In this document: positions 8,842-17,859 of the stretch, piece by piece
Position numbering within the stretch: the stretch's first letter is position 1
Layout: every line of letters begins with the position of its first letter
DNA from: Gymnodinialimonas sp. 202GB13-11
GTDB taxonomy: Bacteria; Pseudomonadota; Alphaproteobacteria; Rhodobacterales; Rhodobacteraceae
NCBI RefSeq assembly: GCF_040932485.1
Contig: NZ_JBFRBH010000001.1
Span: forward strand, 186,001-250,000
DNA: 64,000 nt
Direction of reading: 5' to 3'
Program-made: the position numbers and the translations under genes
The notes under the pieces: model-generated
Told to the model about the DNA's origin: nothing
Database searches by the model: none
What the model saw: the letters and a program-made list of their open reading frames with translations, nothing else

Positions 8842-10004
8842 CCGCGCGCCCAACAGCCCTCGCCGGCGCCGAGATTTTCGACGGCACTTCGCGTTATACG
8901 GCCAGCACACTGATCGTCGCCTCCGGACGTGTCATCGGGATCGTACCCGAAGACATGGTGCCGCCTGAAGCCGTGATTGAACGGCTTGACGGCGGCATTC
9001 TCTGCCCCGGTTTCGTTGATCTGCAGGTCAACGGTGGCGGCGGGGTGATGTTCAATGACGACCAAAGCGTCCAGACCCTGCGCACCATGGCCGAGGCGCA
9101 TGCTCGTCTTGGCGCGACCTCCATCCTGCCGACACTCATCACCGACACACCAACCCACACATCGCGCGCGATTGAGGCCGTTGCCGCCGCCATGGCCAAA
9201 GGTGTTCCGGGCATAGTCGGATTGCATCTGGAAGGCCCGCATCTGTCGCAAGCTCGCAAAGGCGCACACGACCCCAGCCTGATCCGCCCAATGGAGGATG
9301 CTGATCTCACTCTGCTTCTGGAGGCCGCGCGCAAGCTCCCTGTCCTGAAAGTCACCCTCGCGCCCGAGACTGTCTCACCCGACCAGATCGCGCGCCTGTC
9401 CGATGCAGGCATCCTCGTCTCCCTTGGGCACAGCGATGCGTCCTTTGATACATGCCAATCCTTCGCCAATGCCGGAGCGCGCTGCGTTACACACCTGTTC
9501 AACGCCATGAGCCAGTTGGGCAGCCGCGAACCCGGACTTGTCGGCGCTGCTTTGACCAACGGCGCCTTGTCCGCGGGCCTGATCGCGGACGGCATCCACG
9601 TCCATCCCCAATCCGTGCGCGCCGCGATGGCCGCCAAACAAGGCCCGGGCGAGATCTTCCTCGTCAGCGATGCGATGGCGGTGGCCGGAACAGATTTGAC
9701 TGAATTCCACTTAAACGGCCGCGTGATCCGCCGCGATAACAATCGGCTGACACTGGAAGACGGCACCCTGGCCGGTGCCGATCTCGATTTGGCCACGGCC
9801 GTTCGCAACATCGTCAAATGGGGAGCGGCGAGCGTGGATCACGCTCTCGCTATGGCCACATCCATCCCGGCCAAGCTGCACCCCGGCCTCGGGCCAATCG
9901 GCACACTTACGAAAGGTGCGCCCGCTGACATGGTGCATCTCTCCGCCAAAGACTACGCCCTCAATGCAGTATGGCGCGCTGGCGTTCGCGTCGCGCGTGC
10001 CTGA
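8838..10004 (+). CDS. nagA: N-acetylglucosamine-6-phosphate deacetylase
   Basis: About 388 residues, amidohydrolase fold. Signatures include GFVDLQVNGGGG, HLEGPHL, LGHSDASFDTC, THLFNAMSQL, ADGIHVHP and SDAMAVAGT with the catalytic Asp. It removes acetate from GlcNAc-6-P, feeding the upstream SIS enzyme. GGAGAC lies before the ATG, which overlaps the upstream stop. No GlcNAc kinase or dedicated sugar transporter is visible nearby, so substrate phosphorylation must be encoded elsewhere. Confidence 0.95.
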   Translation: MTARPTALAGAEIFDGTSRYTASTLIVASGRVIGIVPEDMVPPEAVIERLDGGILCPGFVDLQVNGGGGVMFNDDQSVQTLRTMAEAHARLGATSILPTLITDTPTHTSRAIEAVAAAMAKGVPGIVGLHLEGPHLSQARKGAHDPSLIRPMEDADLTLLLEAARKLPVLKVTLAPETVSPDQIARLSDAGILVSLGHSDASFDTCQSFANAGARCVTHLFNAMSQLGSREPGLVGAALTNGALSAGLIADGIHVHPQSVRAAMAAKQGPGEIFLVSDAMAVAGTDLTEFHLNGRVIRRDNNRLTLEDGTLAGADLDLATAVRNIVKWGAASVDHALAMATSIPAKLHPGLGPIGTLTKGAPADMVHLSAKDYALNAVWRAGVRVARA

Positions 10005-10038
10005 GCCCTGAACGGGGCGAACATCATGTCGGTTGGAT

Positions 10039-10113
10039 TGGCTGGGGTGGTAGGATTCGAACCTACGGTACACGGTACCAAAAACCGCTGCCTTACCGCT
10101 TGGCTACACCCCA
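10039..10113 (-). tRNA. tRNA-Gln (anticodon TTG)
   Basis: On the minus strand the acceptor stem TGGGGTG pairs with CACCCCA, followed by discriminator G and an encoded CCA. The D arm AGCCAAGCGGTAAGGC, anticodon loop TTTTGGT (anticodon TTG) and T arm with GGTTCGAATCC are all present. The body is 10042-10113 without CCA. Confidence 0.96.
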
Positions 10114-10188
10114 ACCGTGCCGGAGCAGATACGACGGCAAAGCGGGGGGATCAAGCCCCCCGATGCGATTTCTGCATACGGATTTCCT

Positions 10189-11520
10189 CTACTCCTGCGG
10201 GGCCTCGCGGCGCAGCAGATCGTCGTCGGGCAGCGCCTCGCGTTCGGCCTCGATGATCTCCTCTAACGCCGTGACCTCATCGGTTCCGACATCCTGCGCC
10301 TCAACGGCCGCAGCCGCCGCAGCGGGGCGCTTCTGCGCGGCCCCTGCCACCGGCACATCAGCACCGGCCAGCCGGTAGGTCGGCTCGGGCAAGCTAATCC
10401 CGGCCGCTTCCAGCCGGGCCTTCACAACGCGGATCGCCTCACCCTTGGCCATCCCGATCCCGGTCTCATGCTGCTTGATCCAGCCCGCCGCCGTGATGTC
10501 GATGGTCGAGGCGCCAAGCCCCTCCACCCATACCGCAGGCCCCGGCGCCTCCAGCACGAAAGGCAGCTCGTTCAGCGCGGCCAGAATGATCCGCTGCGCC
10601 TCGGCAATATCGGCCTCAGGCTCCACGCCCAGAAGGAAGGTAAACCGCCGCTCATCATTGCGCGTGTAGTTGACGATCTTCGATTTGAAGACGGTCGAGT
10701 TCGGAATGCGGATATGGTTCCCGTCCAGGCTCAACAGGATCGTCGCCCGGCTGGTCAGGCGGATGACATGGCCTGTATTTCCTTCGATCTCCACCAGGTC
10801 CTTGGGGCGGAACGGCTGCCGGATCGACAACATGATGGACGAGATGAAGTTTTCCACCGTGTCGCGCACGGCAAAACCAATGGCGAGGCCGACGATACCA
10901 GCCGCACCCAAGATCGTACCCAACAGAGCTGTCGCGTTAAGTAGGTCCAGCGCTAGAACGATCCCAAGCACCACAAAGGCCAGCCGCACGACCTGCCGGT
11001 AAATGTCGGCAATAAAGGCGTTGGGCGCGATCCGATCCCACGGCCAGGATCTCCGAGCCAACCAGAACCCGAAAAGCCATGTCAAAAGCCCCGCAGTCAA
11101 TGCCACAAGGATCAGGGGCGAGAAGGCCACGAATTGCTCGAACCGGTCGCGCATCCGGTCGAGCGCCGGGTTCAACCGCTCCACTACATCGGTGCTTTCA
11201 GTGACGACATTCTCAATCGCCACCACACCCTCAACCCGCGCGACCAGGGCGTTCAACGCCTCAATCCGGTTGCCATCAACCACCGTGCCGCGCAGCGTCA
11301 CGATCCCGTTCGAAACCGTCGCGCGCACATCCTCATAGCCTTCAAGCTGGCCGAGAATATCCATGATCCGGTCGCGCACCGCGAAATCCTGTGCCCGATC
11401 GCTTTCGACGGAAATCTCGCCATCGGGCTGCGTCCCATCGGTCTGGGCCAGAACGGGATCATTCAGCCCAACTGCGAGGAGGGCTGCAAGCCCGAGGAGG
11501 AGTGCAAGAACGAGCCGCAT
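10189..11520 (-). CDS. MscS-family mechanosensitive channel with N-terminal BON domain
   Basis: About 443 residues. A signal peptide (MRLVLALLLGLAALLAVGLNDP) is followed by a BON domain (about 45-115; DIRATVSNGIVTLRGTVVDG-like region), then two or three helices. The MscS pore segment ALLGTILGAAGIVGLAIGFA and the beta domain (LVEIEGNTGHV, IRIPNS) follow. An Ala/Glu-rich tail closes the protein. The BON domain probably faces the periplasm, possibly contacting membrane lipid. It starts inside the stop of kdsA (ATGA overlap), so the two are co-translated, though no functional link is obvious. Confidence 0.88.
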   Translation of the reverse strand: MRLVLALLLGLAALLAVGLNDPVLAQTDGTQPDGEISVESDRAQDFAVRDRIMDILGQLEGYEDVRATVSNGIVTLRGTVVDGNRIEALNALVARVEGVVAIENVVTESTDVVERLNPALDRMRDRFEQFVAFSPLILVALTAGLLTWLFGFWLARRSWPWDRIAPNAFIADIYRQVVRLAFVVLGIVLALDLLNATALLGTILGAAGIVGLAIGFAVRDTVENFISSIMLSIRQPFRPKDLVEIEGNTGHVIRLTSRATILLSLDGNHIRIPNSTVFKSKIVNYTRNDERRFTFLLGVEPEADIAEAQRIILAALNELPFVLEAPGPAVWVEGLGASTIDITAAGWIKQHETGIGMAKGEAIRVVKARLEAAGISLPEPTYRLAGADVPVAGAAQKRPAAAAAAVEAQDVGTDEVTALEEIIEAEREALPDDDLLRREAPQE

Positions 11521-12353
11521 CAGATCACCACCGGTGCCGCCTTTGCGACTTTGTCCAATGCCATCAACACGTCCAGCACGCCTGCCATATCCTCCAGACG
11601 GATCATGTTCGGCCCGTCACTGGGTGCATTGTCCGGGTCCTCATGGGTCTCAAGAAACACACCCGCCACACCAACAGCCACCGCTGCGCGCGCCAGAACG
11701 GGCGCGAATTCCCGCTGTCCGCCACTGGACCCACCCAATCCGCCGGGCTGCGCCACGGCGTGGGTCGCGTCCATGATCACTGGATAGCCAGTCTTGGCCA
11801 TCTCTGGCAGCGACCGCATGTCCGCCACCAGCGCATTATACCCGAAAGAGACACCCCGTTCCGTCAGCAGCATCCGCTTGTTACCAGTGCTCGCGACCTT
11901 TTCGGCAACGTTCGCCATGTCCCATGGGGCGAGGAATTGCCCCTTCTTGATGTTGATAGCCGCGCCCGTTTCGCCGGCTGCCAACAACAAGTCGGTCTGG
12001 CGGCACAGGAACGCCGGGATTTGCAGAACATCGACAGCCTCGGCCACTGGCGTGCATTGCTCAGGCGCATGAACGTCCGTCAGCACCGGGCATCCGAACT
12101 CCTCTCGCATTTTGGACAGAATCCGAAGCCCTTCGTCCATGCCAAGTCCGCGCTTGCCCTTAAGCGAGGTCCGATTGGCCTTGTCGTAACTGCCCTTGAA
12201 GATGAATTGCGCGCCCACGGTGGCGCAGATCTCGGCCATTCGGCCCGCGATCCGACGCGCGTGGTCCAGGCTTTCCAGCTGGCAAGGCCCCGCGATAACG
12301 GTCAGCGGGGCCGTGTTCGACACATTCACTGTGCCGATATCTACATTTTTCAT
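11520..12353 (-). CDS. kdsA: 3-deoxy-8-phosphooctulonate synthase (KDO-8-P synthase)
   Basis: About 277 residues. Motifs: VIAGPCQLES, FKGSYDKANRTS, TDVHAPEQ, LQIPAFLCRQTDLLLAAG, DATHAVAQPGG and ETHEDPDNAPSDGPNM. It condenses arabinose-5-P with PEP to make KDO-8-P for LPS core or KDO-linked capsule. ATG 12353 has GGAGG six bases upstream and is preferred over an ATG 18 bases further up. It follows capsule-export genes, consistent with a capsule or LPS locus. Confidence 0.96.
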   Translation of the reverse strand: MKNVDIGTVNVSNTAPLTVIAGPCQLESLDHARRIAGRMAEICATVGAQFIFKGSYDKANRTSLKGKRGLGMDEGLRILSKMREEFGCPVLTDVHAPEQCTPVAEAVDVLQIPAFLCRQTDLLLAAGETGAAINIKKGQFLAPWDMANVAEKVASTGNKRMLLTERGVSFGYNALVADMRSLPEMAKTGYPVIMDATHAVAQPGGLGGSSGGQREFAPVLARAAVAVGVAGVFLETHEDPDNAPSDGPNMIRLEDMAGVLDVLMALDKVAKAAPVVI

Positions 12354-12395
12354 CGTCACCCTCCAGGGCACGTTGGCCCCGGCACGGCGCTGTGG

Positions 12396-14123
12396 TCAGG
12401 AACTGACCTGTTCGCGCAGGATCGAGGCTGTCATCGATACCAACAGGTAGATGCCAGAAAAGACGATGAAGGCAAGCAGCGTATTCTCGAACGCCTTTGG
12501 ATAGGCCGCCTCATCGGGGGCCACGGGCAAAACACCCATCGAGATATAGAGCGTTTGGCGGTTCGCCTCCATTCGCGCAGCTTCACGCGCCTGCATGGCC
12601 TCGGTCAGCATCAGACGGCGTGTTTCCAAATCGGCCTGGGCCACCACAAGCTCCGATTGCACCCGCGCGAGGGAGACTTCGCCGCCTGTCAGCGTGCTGC
12701 GCAGCTCCTGAACTTGGGCCTCCAACCGCTCAATCTGGGCTTCGGTCGCGGCAACACGGCCCGCATTGGGGCGTGTCGCTGCGTTCATTTCCGCAAGGCG
12801 CAGGCGTTCCTCGGTCAGCCGGGCTTCAAGCGTTGAGATCTGGTTGAATACAAGGTTCAACTCCGCCTCGGGGGATACGACTTCAAGCTGCTGTTGGAGG
12901 TCAAGAACCCGCTCCTGCGCTTGCGCGGCGCGTTCTTCCGCCTCGGTAAAGGCATCTTGGGCGCCCGCCATGCCATCGGCGCGCAGGCGCGATGACATCT
13001 GGTCCACACGCTCTTCCGCGTAGCCGATCAATGCTTCGGAGAATTGCTGGCTCACGACGGGGTCCGCGGCCAGCATCTCCATTCGGATAATGCCTTCGAC
13101 CGGGTCGTAGCTTGTGGTCAGGCTGCGCAGGTATGTGTCGTACATCTGTTCGTCTGAGCCACCATCATCCAGTCGTAGAAGCGGATCGATTTCATCGCTT
13201 GAGAAATGTTCCCGAAAGCCCAGTTCCTCGTCCAGCCGCAACATCGCTTCGCGGCTTTCCAGATAGCTTTGAACCGTGATCGATTCCTGCACTGTTGCGA
13301 ATGAGCTTCCGCCAAGCAGGCCACCAAGGCCACCTGCACCGCCGACGGAGGCTTCGGCCTTCTGGATCACGAACTCCGTGTTGGTCGCGAAAAGCGGTGT
13401 CGCCACGGCGTAGAAATAGTAGCTGACAAGGATCGTCGGCAGAAAAACAAAGCAGGCCAGGCGCGAGGCCAGCTGGATCAGCTTGCGCCGACGGCGGGCT
13501 GCGATGTCGCGCTGTACGCGCATAATTTCCGCTGCCCGCTCCTCGGCTGAGAAGGCACCACCGCCGCCCGGGGGCGGGGCAGGGGCGTCCACTTGCGTTG
13601 CGGGCACCTGCGCAGTTGCAGCGCGCACGGGCAGTGTGTTGCCTGCGGCCGCGGCGCCGGCTGCAGCCGCCGCGCCGCCACCGGTCCCGGCGTCATTGAC
13701 GACAAGTTCCAGCATGCTGGATTGGTTGAACGGATCGACGCCGCGCTTGCGGAGCTGTCGCACAGCGTCGAAGTCGGAGGCCGGTTGTAGCCCGTGTTTC
13801 TGTGCCAAACGCCGCGCCATGCGCAGCTGGCGGCCTGTCAGCCCCTCCGCGCGGATCGCGGCCAATTCTTCTTCCACGCTCCCGGCGCTGCCCTGCGCCG
13901 CGCCTGCTTGCGCACGCTCATAAGCTGCCGAACCCGGCATCGGCGCATCGCCGAACCCGTCTTCGGTGGTGTTGGGCAAGCTGTTGTCGACCTGGTCCTG
14001 CGAAGCATTTGCGCCAAGGGTGGGGGCGGCGTCAGCGGCCTGCGCCGCCCGCGTTTCACCGGCGGGCGCAACTGCATCGCTGCGGCGGATGCGGAATTTT
14101 CTAGCCTTGGGTTTGGTAGTCAT
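12396..14123 (-). CDS. Capsule polysaccharide export inner-membrane protein (KpsE/CtrB-like) with long N-terminal extension
   Basis: About 575 residues, clearly longer than the usual 370-400 for KpsE. Residues 1 to about 200 are low complexity (Ala/Pro/Gly-rich), with a central QLRMARRLAQKHGLQPASDFDAVRQLRKRG segment. A transmembrane helix (ACFVFLPTILVSYYFYAVATP) follows near residue 225, then a Wzz-type periplasmic region with long coiled coil (about 340-520). A C-terminal helix near YPKAFENTLLAFIVFSGIYLLVSMTAS closes it. It overlaps kpsT by 23 bases. It should form the periplasmic bridge of an ABC-type capsule exporter. Confidence 0.85.
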   Translation of the reverse strand: MTTKPKARKFRIRRSDAVAPAGETRAAQAADAAPTLGANASQDQVDNSLPNTTEDGFGDAPMPGSAAYERAQAGAAQGSAGSVEEELAAIRAEGLTGRQLRMARRLAQKHGLQPASDFDAVRQLRKRGVDPFNQSSMLELVVNDAGTGGGAAAAAGAAAAGNTLPVRAATAQVPATQVDAPAPPPGGGGAFSAEERAAEIMRVQRDIAARRRRKLIQLASRLACFVFLPTILVSYYFYAVATPLFATNTEFVIQKAEASVGGAGGLGGLLGGSSFATVQESITVQSYLESREAMLRLDEELGFREHFSSDEIDPLLRLDDGGSDEQMYDTYLRSLTTSYDPVEGIIRMEMLAADPVVSQQFSEALIGYAEERVDQMSSRLRADGMAGAQDAFTEAEERAAQAQERVLDLQQQLEVVSPEAELNLVFNQISTLEARLTEERLRLAEMNAATRPNAGRVAATEAQIERLEAQVQELRSTLTGGEVSLARVQSELVVAQADLETRRLMLTEAMQAREAARMEANRQTLYISMGVLPVAPDEAAYPKAFENTLLAFIVFSGIYLLVSMTASILREQVSS

Positions 14124-14760
14124 AAAGCTGCTTCGCCTCTTCCAGCGTATCGAAGGTGTGCAGCTTGCCGTCCATCAGGACCGCCGCACGCCGTGCGAAT
14201 TTTTCAAGCGTCTGGGCCTGGTGCGACACGATGATCACTGTCGCATTCTTCAGCCGTTCCGCCAGGATATTGCCCGCGCGCCGATTGAACTCGGCATCTG
14301 TCGAAGCAGGCATCCCCTCGTCAATCAGATAGATATCAAACTCCAGCGCCAAAAGGAGCGAGAAGTTGAACCGCGCCTTCATGCCGCTGGAATAGGTCCC
14401 AAGCGGCATATCGAAATATTCCTCGATCCCGCAGACCCACCGGCAAAACGCCTCCACATAATCGGGATCCAGCCCATAAAGCTGTGCGATGTAGCGGCTG
14501 TTTTCCATGGCGGACAGTTTGCTGATCAGCCCACCCATGAACCCCAGCGGGAATGAGATCCGGGCATCGCGCGTGATGATGCCTTCATCGGGTTTTTCCA
14601 GCCCGCACATCATCTTGATCAGGGTGGTCTTACCGGTTCCGTTCGGGGCCAGAATGCCCATCGAATAGCCAATGTCTACACGGAACGACGCGCGGTCGAG
14701 GATCACCTTTCGGCGCTCACCGGTCCAGAAGGATTTAGAAACCCCTGAAAACTCCAACAT
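14101..14760 (-). CDS. kpsT: Polysaccharide ABC transporter ATP-binding protein (KpsT-like)
   Basis: About 219 residues. Walker A is APNGTGKTT, the signature is TYSSGMKARFNFSLLLALEFD, Walker B is FDIYLIDEG and the switch His is in VIIVSHQ. The YSSGMKAR signature is characteristic of KpsT/Wzm-type polysaccharide exporters. ATG 14760 begins MLEFSGVSKSF; an upstream in-frame start at 14799 is less convincing. No KpsM-type permease lies next to it; the upstream gene is nhaA. Confidence 0.9.
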   Translation of the reverse strand: MLEFSGVSKSFWTGERRKVILDRASFRVDIGYSMGILAPNGTGKTTLIKMMCGLEKPDEGIITRDARISFPLGFMGGLISKLSAMENSRYIAQLYGLDPDYVEAFCRWVCGIEEYFDMPLGTYSSGMKARFNFSLLLALEFDIYLIDEGMPASTDAEFNRRAGNILAERLKNATVIIVSHQAQTLEKFARRAAVLMDGKLHTFDTLEEAKQLYDYQTQG

Positions 14761-14925
14761 GCGTCTGCCGCCCAAAAATTGCCTACAGGTGCGCGCCATC
14801 TTAGGTGCGGCGTGTCACCATTTTGGAAACATAGTCCCCCATTAGGGCAGCATTATGTCGCAAATGCCGCCTTTTTCACAGGGAATTTTCCATCAATTGG
14901 AGCAGGTTTCAGGGTGTGTCGCCCG

Positions 14926-16224
14926 TCACAGCTCCTGCTTTTCCACGTGGAGCAGCCAGCCCATGACAATGGCAACCAATGCCGCCCCGAATGAGAACAA
15001 CGCCCCCATCTTCGCTGCATCCTGCACCAGACCCGGTTCAAACGCCACTGAGGCCACAAACAGCGACACGGTGAAGCCGATGGCGGCCACTAAGCCGATT
15101 ACGACCAGATCAACCATCCGCATACCCTGCGGGAGACCCAGCCTCAGGATCACCACCGCAACCCAACCAAACAGAAAGATGCCAACCGGTTTGCCCACCA
15201 GAAGACCCGCCAAAACCAGCCAGGTCGCATCCCCGATCGCACTGAAGGCCACACCCGCATTCATTAAGCCGAACAGGCCCAAAATGATCTCGACCGGATA
15301 TTTCAGCGCATGCTCCATCTGGTTCAACAAATCGTGCAAATACTGCTCTGCGGCCGAAAAGATGCCGAATGCGCGGTCTGCGTGGGGGATTGTCGGCACA
15401 ATTGGCAACAGGCCCAAGGCGGGATGCAAACCCGACATCATGAAGCCATACCAGCTGGCACACGCTGCGATCAGGTAGGGCCAATACGACAACCTCGTGC
15501 GCACCCAAGTCGATCTGCGGCGCACTTGGTCGCCTCGGTCCAGGCGGCGCGGCAACCAGTTGAACAGCACGAAAACCGCTACAGCTGCGCCAAGCGACAG
15601 CAGCAACCAGATTGGGGCGAGGTCGCCTGACGGATAGAAAATCGCGAGGATCACAAGGCCCGCTGCGTCATCCGCGATGGCCAGCAAAAGCAAAAAGCGC
15701 ACCGCAGGGTGGCCCGCACCAAATACCAACCGTCCCACAAGATAGGAAAACGCGATGTCCGTCGCAGTTGGAATGGCCCACCCGTTGGCCACGGCGTCGT
15801 AAGTGTCGGACCCAAGATAATAGGCGAGGCCAAGGTAAATGGCGACCGGTCCCAACATGCCACCCGCCGTCGCAAACAATGGTGTGGCCGCCTTCTTGCC
15901 GCGCAACGCCCCGTTTTCCAGGATCACGGCCTCCCACACTTCCTTTGCGGCGATGGCAAAAAACAATGCCATCAGGACGTCGTTAACGAGGTAGTGCAGC
16001 GTCAGATCGCGCACCACATGGCCTTGCCCATCGTCGTGCAGATGCCCAATCGGAGCGTCGTGCCAGATCACGAATTCAACGAAGTTATGGTACAAATCGG
16101 CCCAGTAGTGGCTATTTCCAGCGACAGGCGCAATTAGGTCCAAATTGGCCCAGATCAGAGCGATAGCCGCGCCGCAAATCAGCAGGAGCGAGTAGCCGGT
16201 GATGAAATTCCAAACGCGGTACAT
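14926..16224 (-). CDS. nhaA: Na+/H+ antiporter NhaA
   Basis: About 432 residues with about twelve helices. Diagnostic sequences are NDVLMALFFAIAAKEVWEA, GWAIPTATDIAFSYLVG and LLLAIADDAAGL, which carries the paired Asp residues that exchange Na+ and H+. ATG 16224 is preferred because GGGAGGG lies six bases upstream. It is separated from kpsT by about 165 bases with no gene recognised. Confidence 0.95.
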   Translation of the reverse strand: MYRVWNFITGYSLLLICGAAIALIWANLDLIAPVAGNSHYWADLYHNFVEFVIWHDAPIGHLHDDGQGHVVRDLTLHYLVNDVLMALFFAIAAKEVWEAVILENGALRGKKAATPLFATAGGMLGPVAIYLGLAYYLGSDTYDAVANGWAIPTATDIAFSYLVGRLVFGAGHPAVRFLLLLAIADDAAGLVILAIFYPSGDLAPIWLLLSLGAAVAVFVLFNWLPRRLDRGDQVRRRSTWVRTRLSYWPYLIAACASWYGFMMSGLHPALGLLPIVPTIPHADRAFGIFSAAEQYLHDLLNQMEHALKYPVEIILGLFGLMNAGVAFSAIGDATWLVLAGLLVGKPVGIFLFGWVAVVILRLGLPQGMRMVDLVVIGLVAAIGFTVSLFVASVAFEPGLVQDAAKMGALFSFGAALVAIVMGWLLHVEKQEL

Positions 16225-16397
16225 GCCGTCCCTCCCGCTTTTCGTTATGGGCTGATTACCCAAACACAGAAGGGGCGTCCATGTACTAGGCGAGCACAGC
16301 GCCAGCTATTCGCGGAATAGGTGCATTTGGTGGGAAAGTCTCTTGTTCTCGAACGCCATCGAGCAGAGGTTTATTGGCCCGAAAAGGGCGTCATAGC

Positions 16398-17432
16398 TCA
16401 CGCAAGGGCGCCCCATGCCAAGCCGGCAAGAACAGCCCCAATCAATGCAAAACCAAGGTAAGCGGCAAAGACCCGCGGCTTGACCAACGCCCAGACAGCC
16501 ACAGCCGCCGGAATGCTGCTGACCCCGCCCGCGATCACGAACGACATGGCCGCGCCCGGGTTCATCCCTTGCTCCACCAGGCCGCCCATCAGACCCACGG
16601 CCATATAGCCGTTCAGGTAGGCGGGCATGCCAACCAGCGCCGCAAGGATGATGGTGAAAACACTCTCCCCGCCAAGGAACTGTGCGACGTACTGCGTCGT
16701 CTCATATTCGATCATCAGCGCCTCGAAGAGGTAGGCGATCATCAGCCACTTAGCGAGGAACAGGGCATTATCGACAAAGCTTTCGCGGAACGCCACGCGC
16801 CGTTCGCCTTCCCGCCAGAAGGCCCAGACTGGCGTGCCTTGGAACGGTGCCTTTACACCGCAACATCCACCAACCTTGGGCTTTTCGCGCAACGGGTCGG
16901 CAAAGACAGGCGATTTTGCGAAGGCCAAAGTCGCGAACCCTCCCAACATGCCAAGCCCTACGGCAGCCACCGTTTTGCCAATGGCAAAGGCGAGGCCCAA
17001 TTCGCCGGAGGTCACAAAGAACATCGCCGGATCCATCAGGGGCGAGGCGAGCCAGAACGCCATAACGGCGGCCAAGGGCGCGCCCACGGCCAGCAAAGCC
17101 GCGATGAATGGGATTACTTCGCACGAACAAAAGGGCGATAGCCCGCCCAGAAGGGCCGCCATCATGATCATTCGCACAGGATTTCCGGTAAACGCTTTTG
17201 CGATCAGGGTCTCTGCCCCGCTCGCTTTCACGTAGGCGACTGCCGTAATCGCAAACAGGATGATGGGGACCGTGCCGCCGAACGCTTTCGCGGCTGTTGT
17301 GACCACCGGCTGAAACATCGGCGCGTCAAAGGTCAGGACGACCAATGGGATCAGAATGACAACCGCCCACGCCTTATCGAGCCGCTTCCACAAGGCGGGC
17401 AAGGTCCAAGGGTTAAGTGACTGGTCAGCCAT
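16398..17432 (-). CDS. Permease of the DUF318/COG0701 family (ArsP-like)
   Basis: About 344 residues with roughly eight helices. The motif GLSPFCSCEVIPFIAALL, with its Cys pair, is the family signature, and a second Cys pair (GGCCGVKAPFQG) lies in the central loop. Members export organoarsenicals or metals. It overlaps the upstream ArsR-family gene by eight bases, so the regulator and permease are one unit, supporting a metal or metalloid efflux role. The cargo is not defined by sequence. Confidence 0.85.
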   Translation of the reverse strand: MADQSLNPWTLPALWKRLDKAWAVVILIPLVVLTFDAPMFQPVVTTAAKAFGGTVPIILFAITAVAYVKASGAETLIAKAFTGNPVRMIMMAALLGGLSPFCSCEVIPFIAALLAVGAPLAAVMAFWLASPLMDPAMFFVTSGELGLAFAIGKTVAAVGLGMLGGFATLAFAKSPVFADPLREKPKVGGCCGVKAPFQGTPVWAFWREGERRVAFRESFVDNALFLAKWLMIAYLFEALMIEYETTQYVAQFLGGESVFTIILAALVGMPAYLNGYMAVGLMGGLVEQGMNPGAAMSFVIAGGVSSIPAAVAVWALVKPRVFAAYLGFALIGAVLAGLAWGALA

Positions 17433-17784
17433 GGAGGCGCTCCACCGATTGATCAAGACAGCATTCGGCCAGCATGAAATCCGATAGGTCGGCGATCAGC
17501 TTGGTATCTGCATGAAGGATGATTTGGCGGCCACGGCGCTCTTCAAAGACAAGGCCCGCAACCTTCAAATGCTTCAAGTGATGGGTCAGGACCGATCCGC
17601 TTAAGCCCACCGCGTCGCCCAATTTGCCCGTGGCCATGCCGTTTGGCTCTGCGCGGACCAGACGCATCACAATCGCCAGCCGCACTTCGGATCCGAGGGC
17701 AGCGAAGGCCGTTGAGACAACCGCCAGCTCCTCTTCCGGGCTGACGTCTAGTTCGTCTATTGGGGCGTTAACTACGTTTATCAT
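17425..17784 (-). CDS. ArsR/SmtB family transcriptional repressor
   Basis: About 119 residues with the ArsR winged helix: AALGSEVRLAIVMRLV, then ATGKLGDAVGLSGSVLTHHLKHLKVAGLV and the wing GRQIILHA. A C-terminal MLAECC provides adjacent Cys residues that could bind metal; the classical alpha-3 CxC is absent. It leads the permease gene. A near-perfect 26-bp palindrome abuts its start codon and should be its own operator. Confidence 0.9.
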   Translation of the reverse strand: MINVVNAPIDELDVSPEEELAVVSTAFAALGSEVRLAIVMRLVRAEPNGMATGKLGDAVGLSGSVLTHHLKHLKVAGLVFEERRGRQIILHADTKLIADLSDFMLAECCLDQSVERLHG

Positions 17785-17785
17785 G

Positions 17786-17811
17786 TTTCTATTATTCTAG
17801 AAAAATAGAAA
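17786..17811. promoter_or_regulatory. Candidate ArsR operator: 26-bp inverted repeat
   Basis: TTTCTAT at 17786-17792 mirrors ATAGAAA at 17805-17811, centred on an inner palindrome TTCTAGAA (17795-17802). Only one pair (17794/17803) breaks the symmetry. It ends one base before the ATG of the ArsR gene, leaving no room for a Shine-Dalgarno outside the repeat. Confidence 0.75.
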
Positions 17812-17859
17812 TAAAGCAAGTACCTTGTTTTGTGGGCGATTAACCGTATTTCGTGCCCC

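Noticed and set aside
10026-10256. Plus-strand ORF whose translation contains GVVGFEPTVHGTKNRCLTAW
   Set aside because: It is the complement of the tRNA-Gln gene; this type of peptide is a well-known false protein from antisense tRNA.
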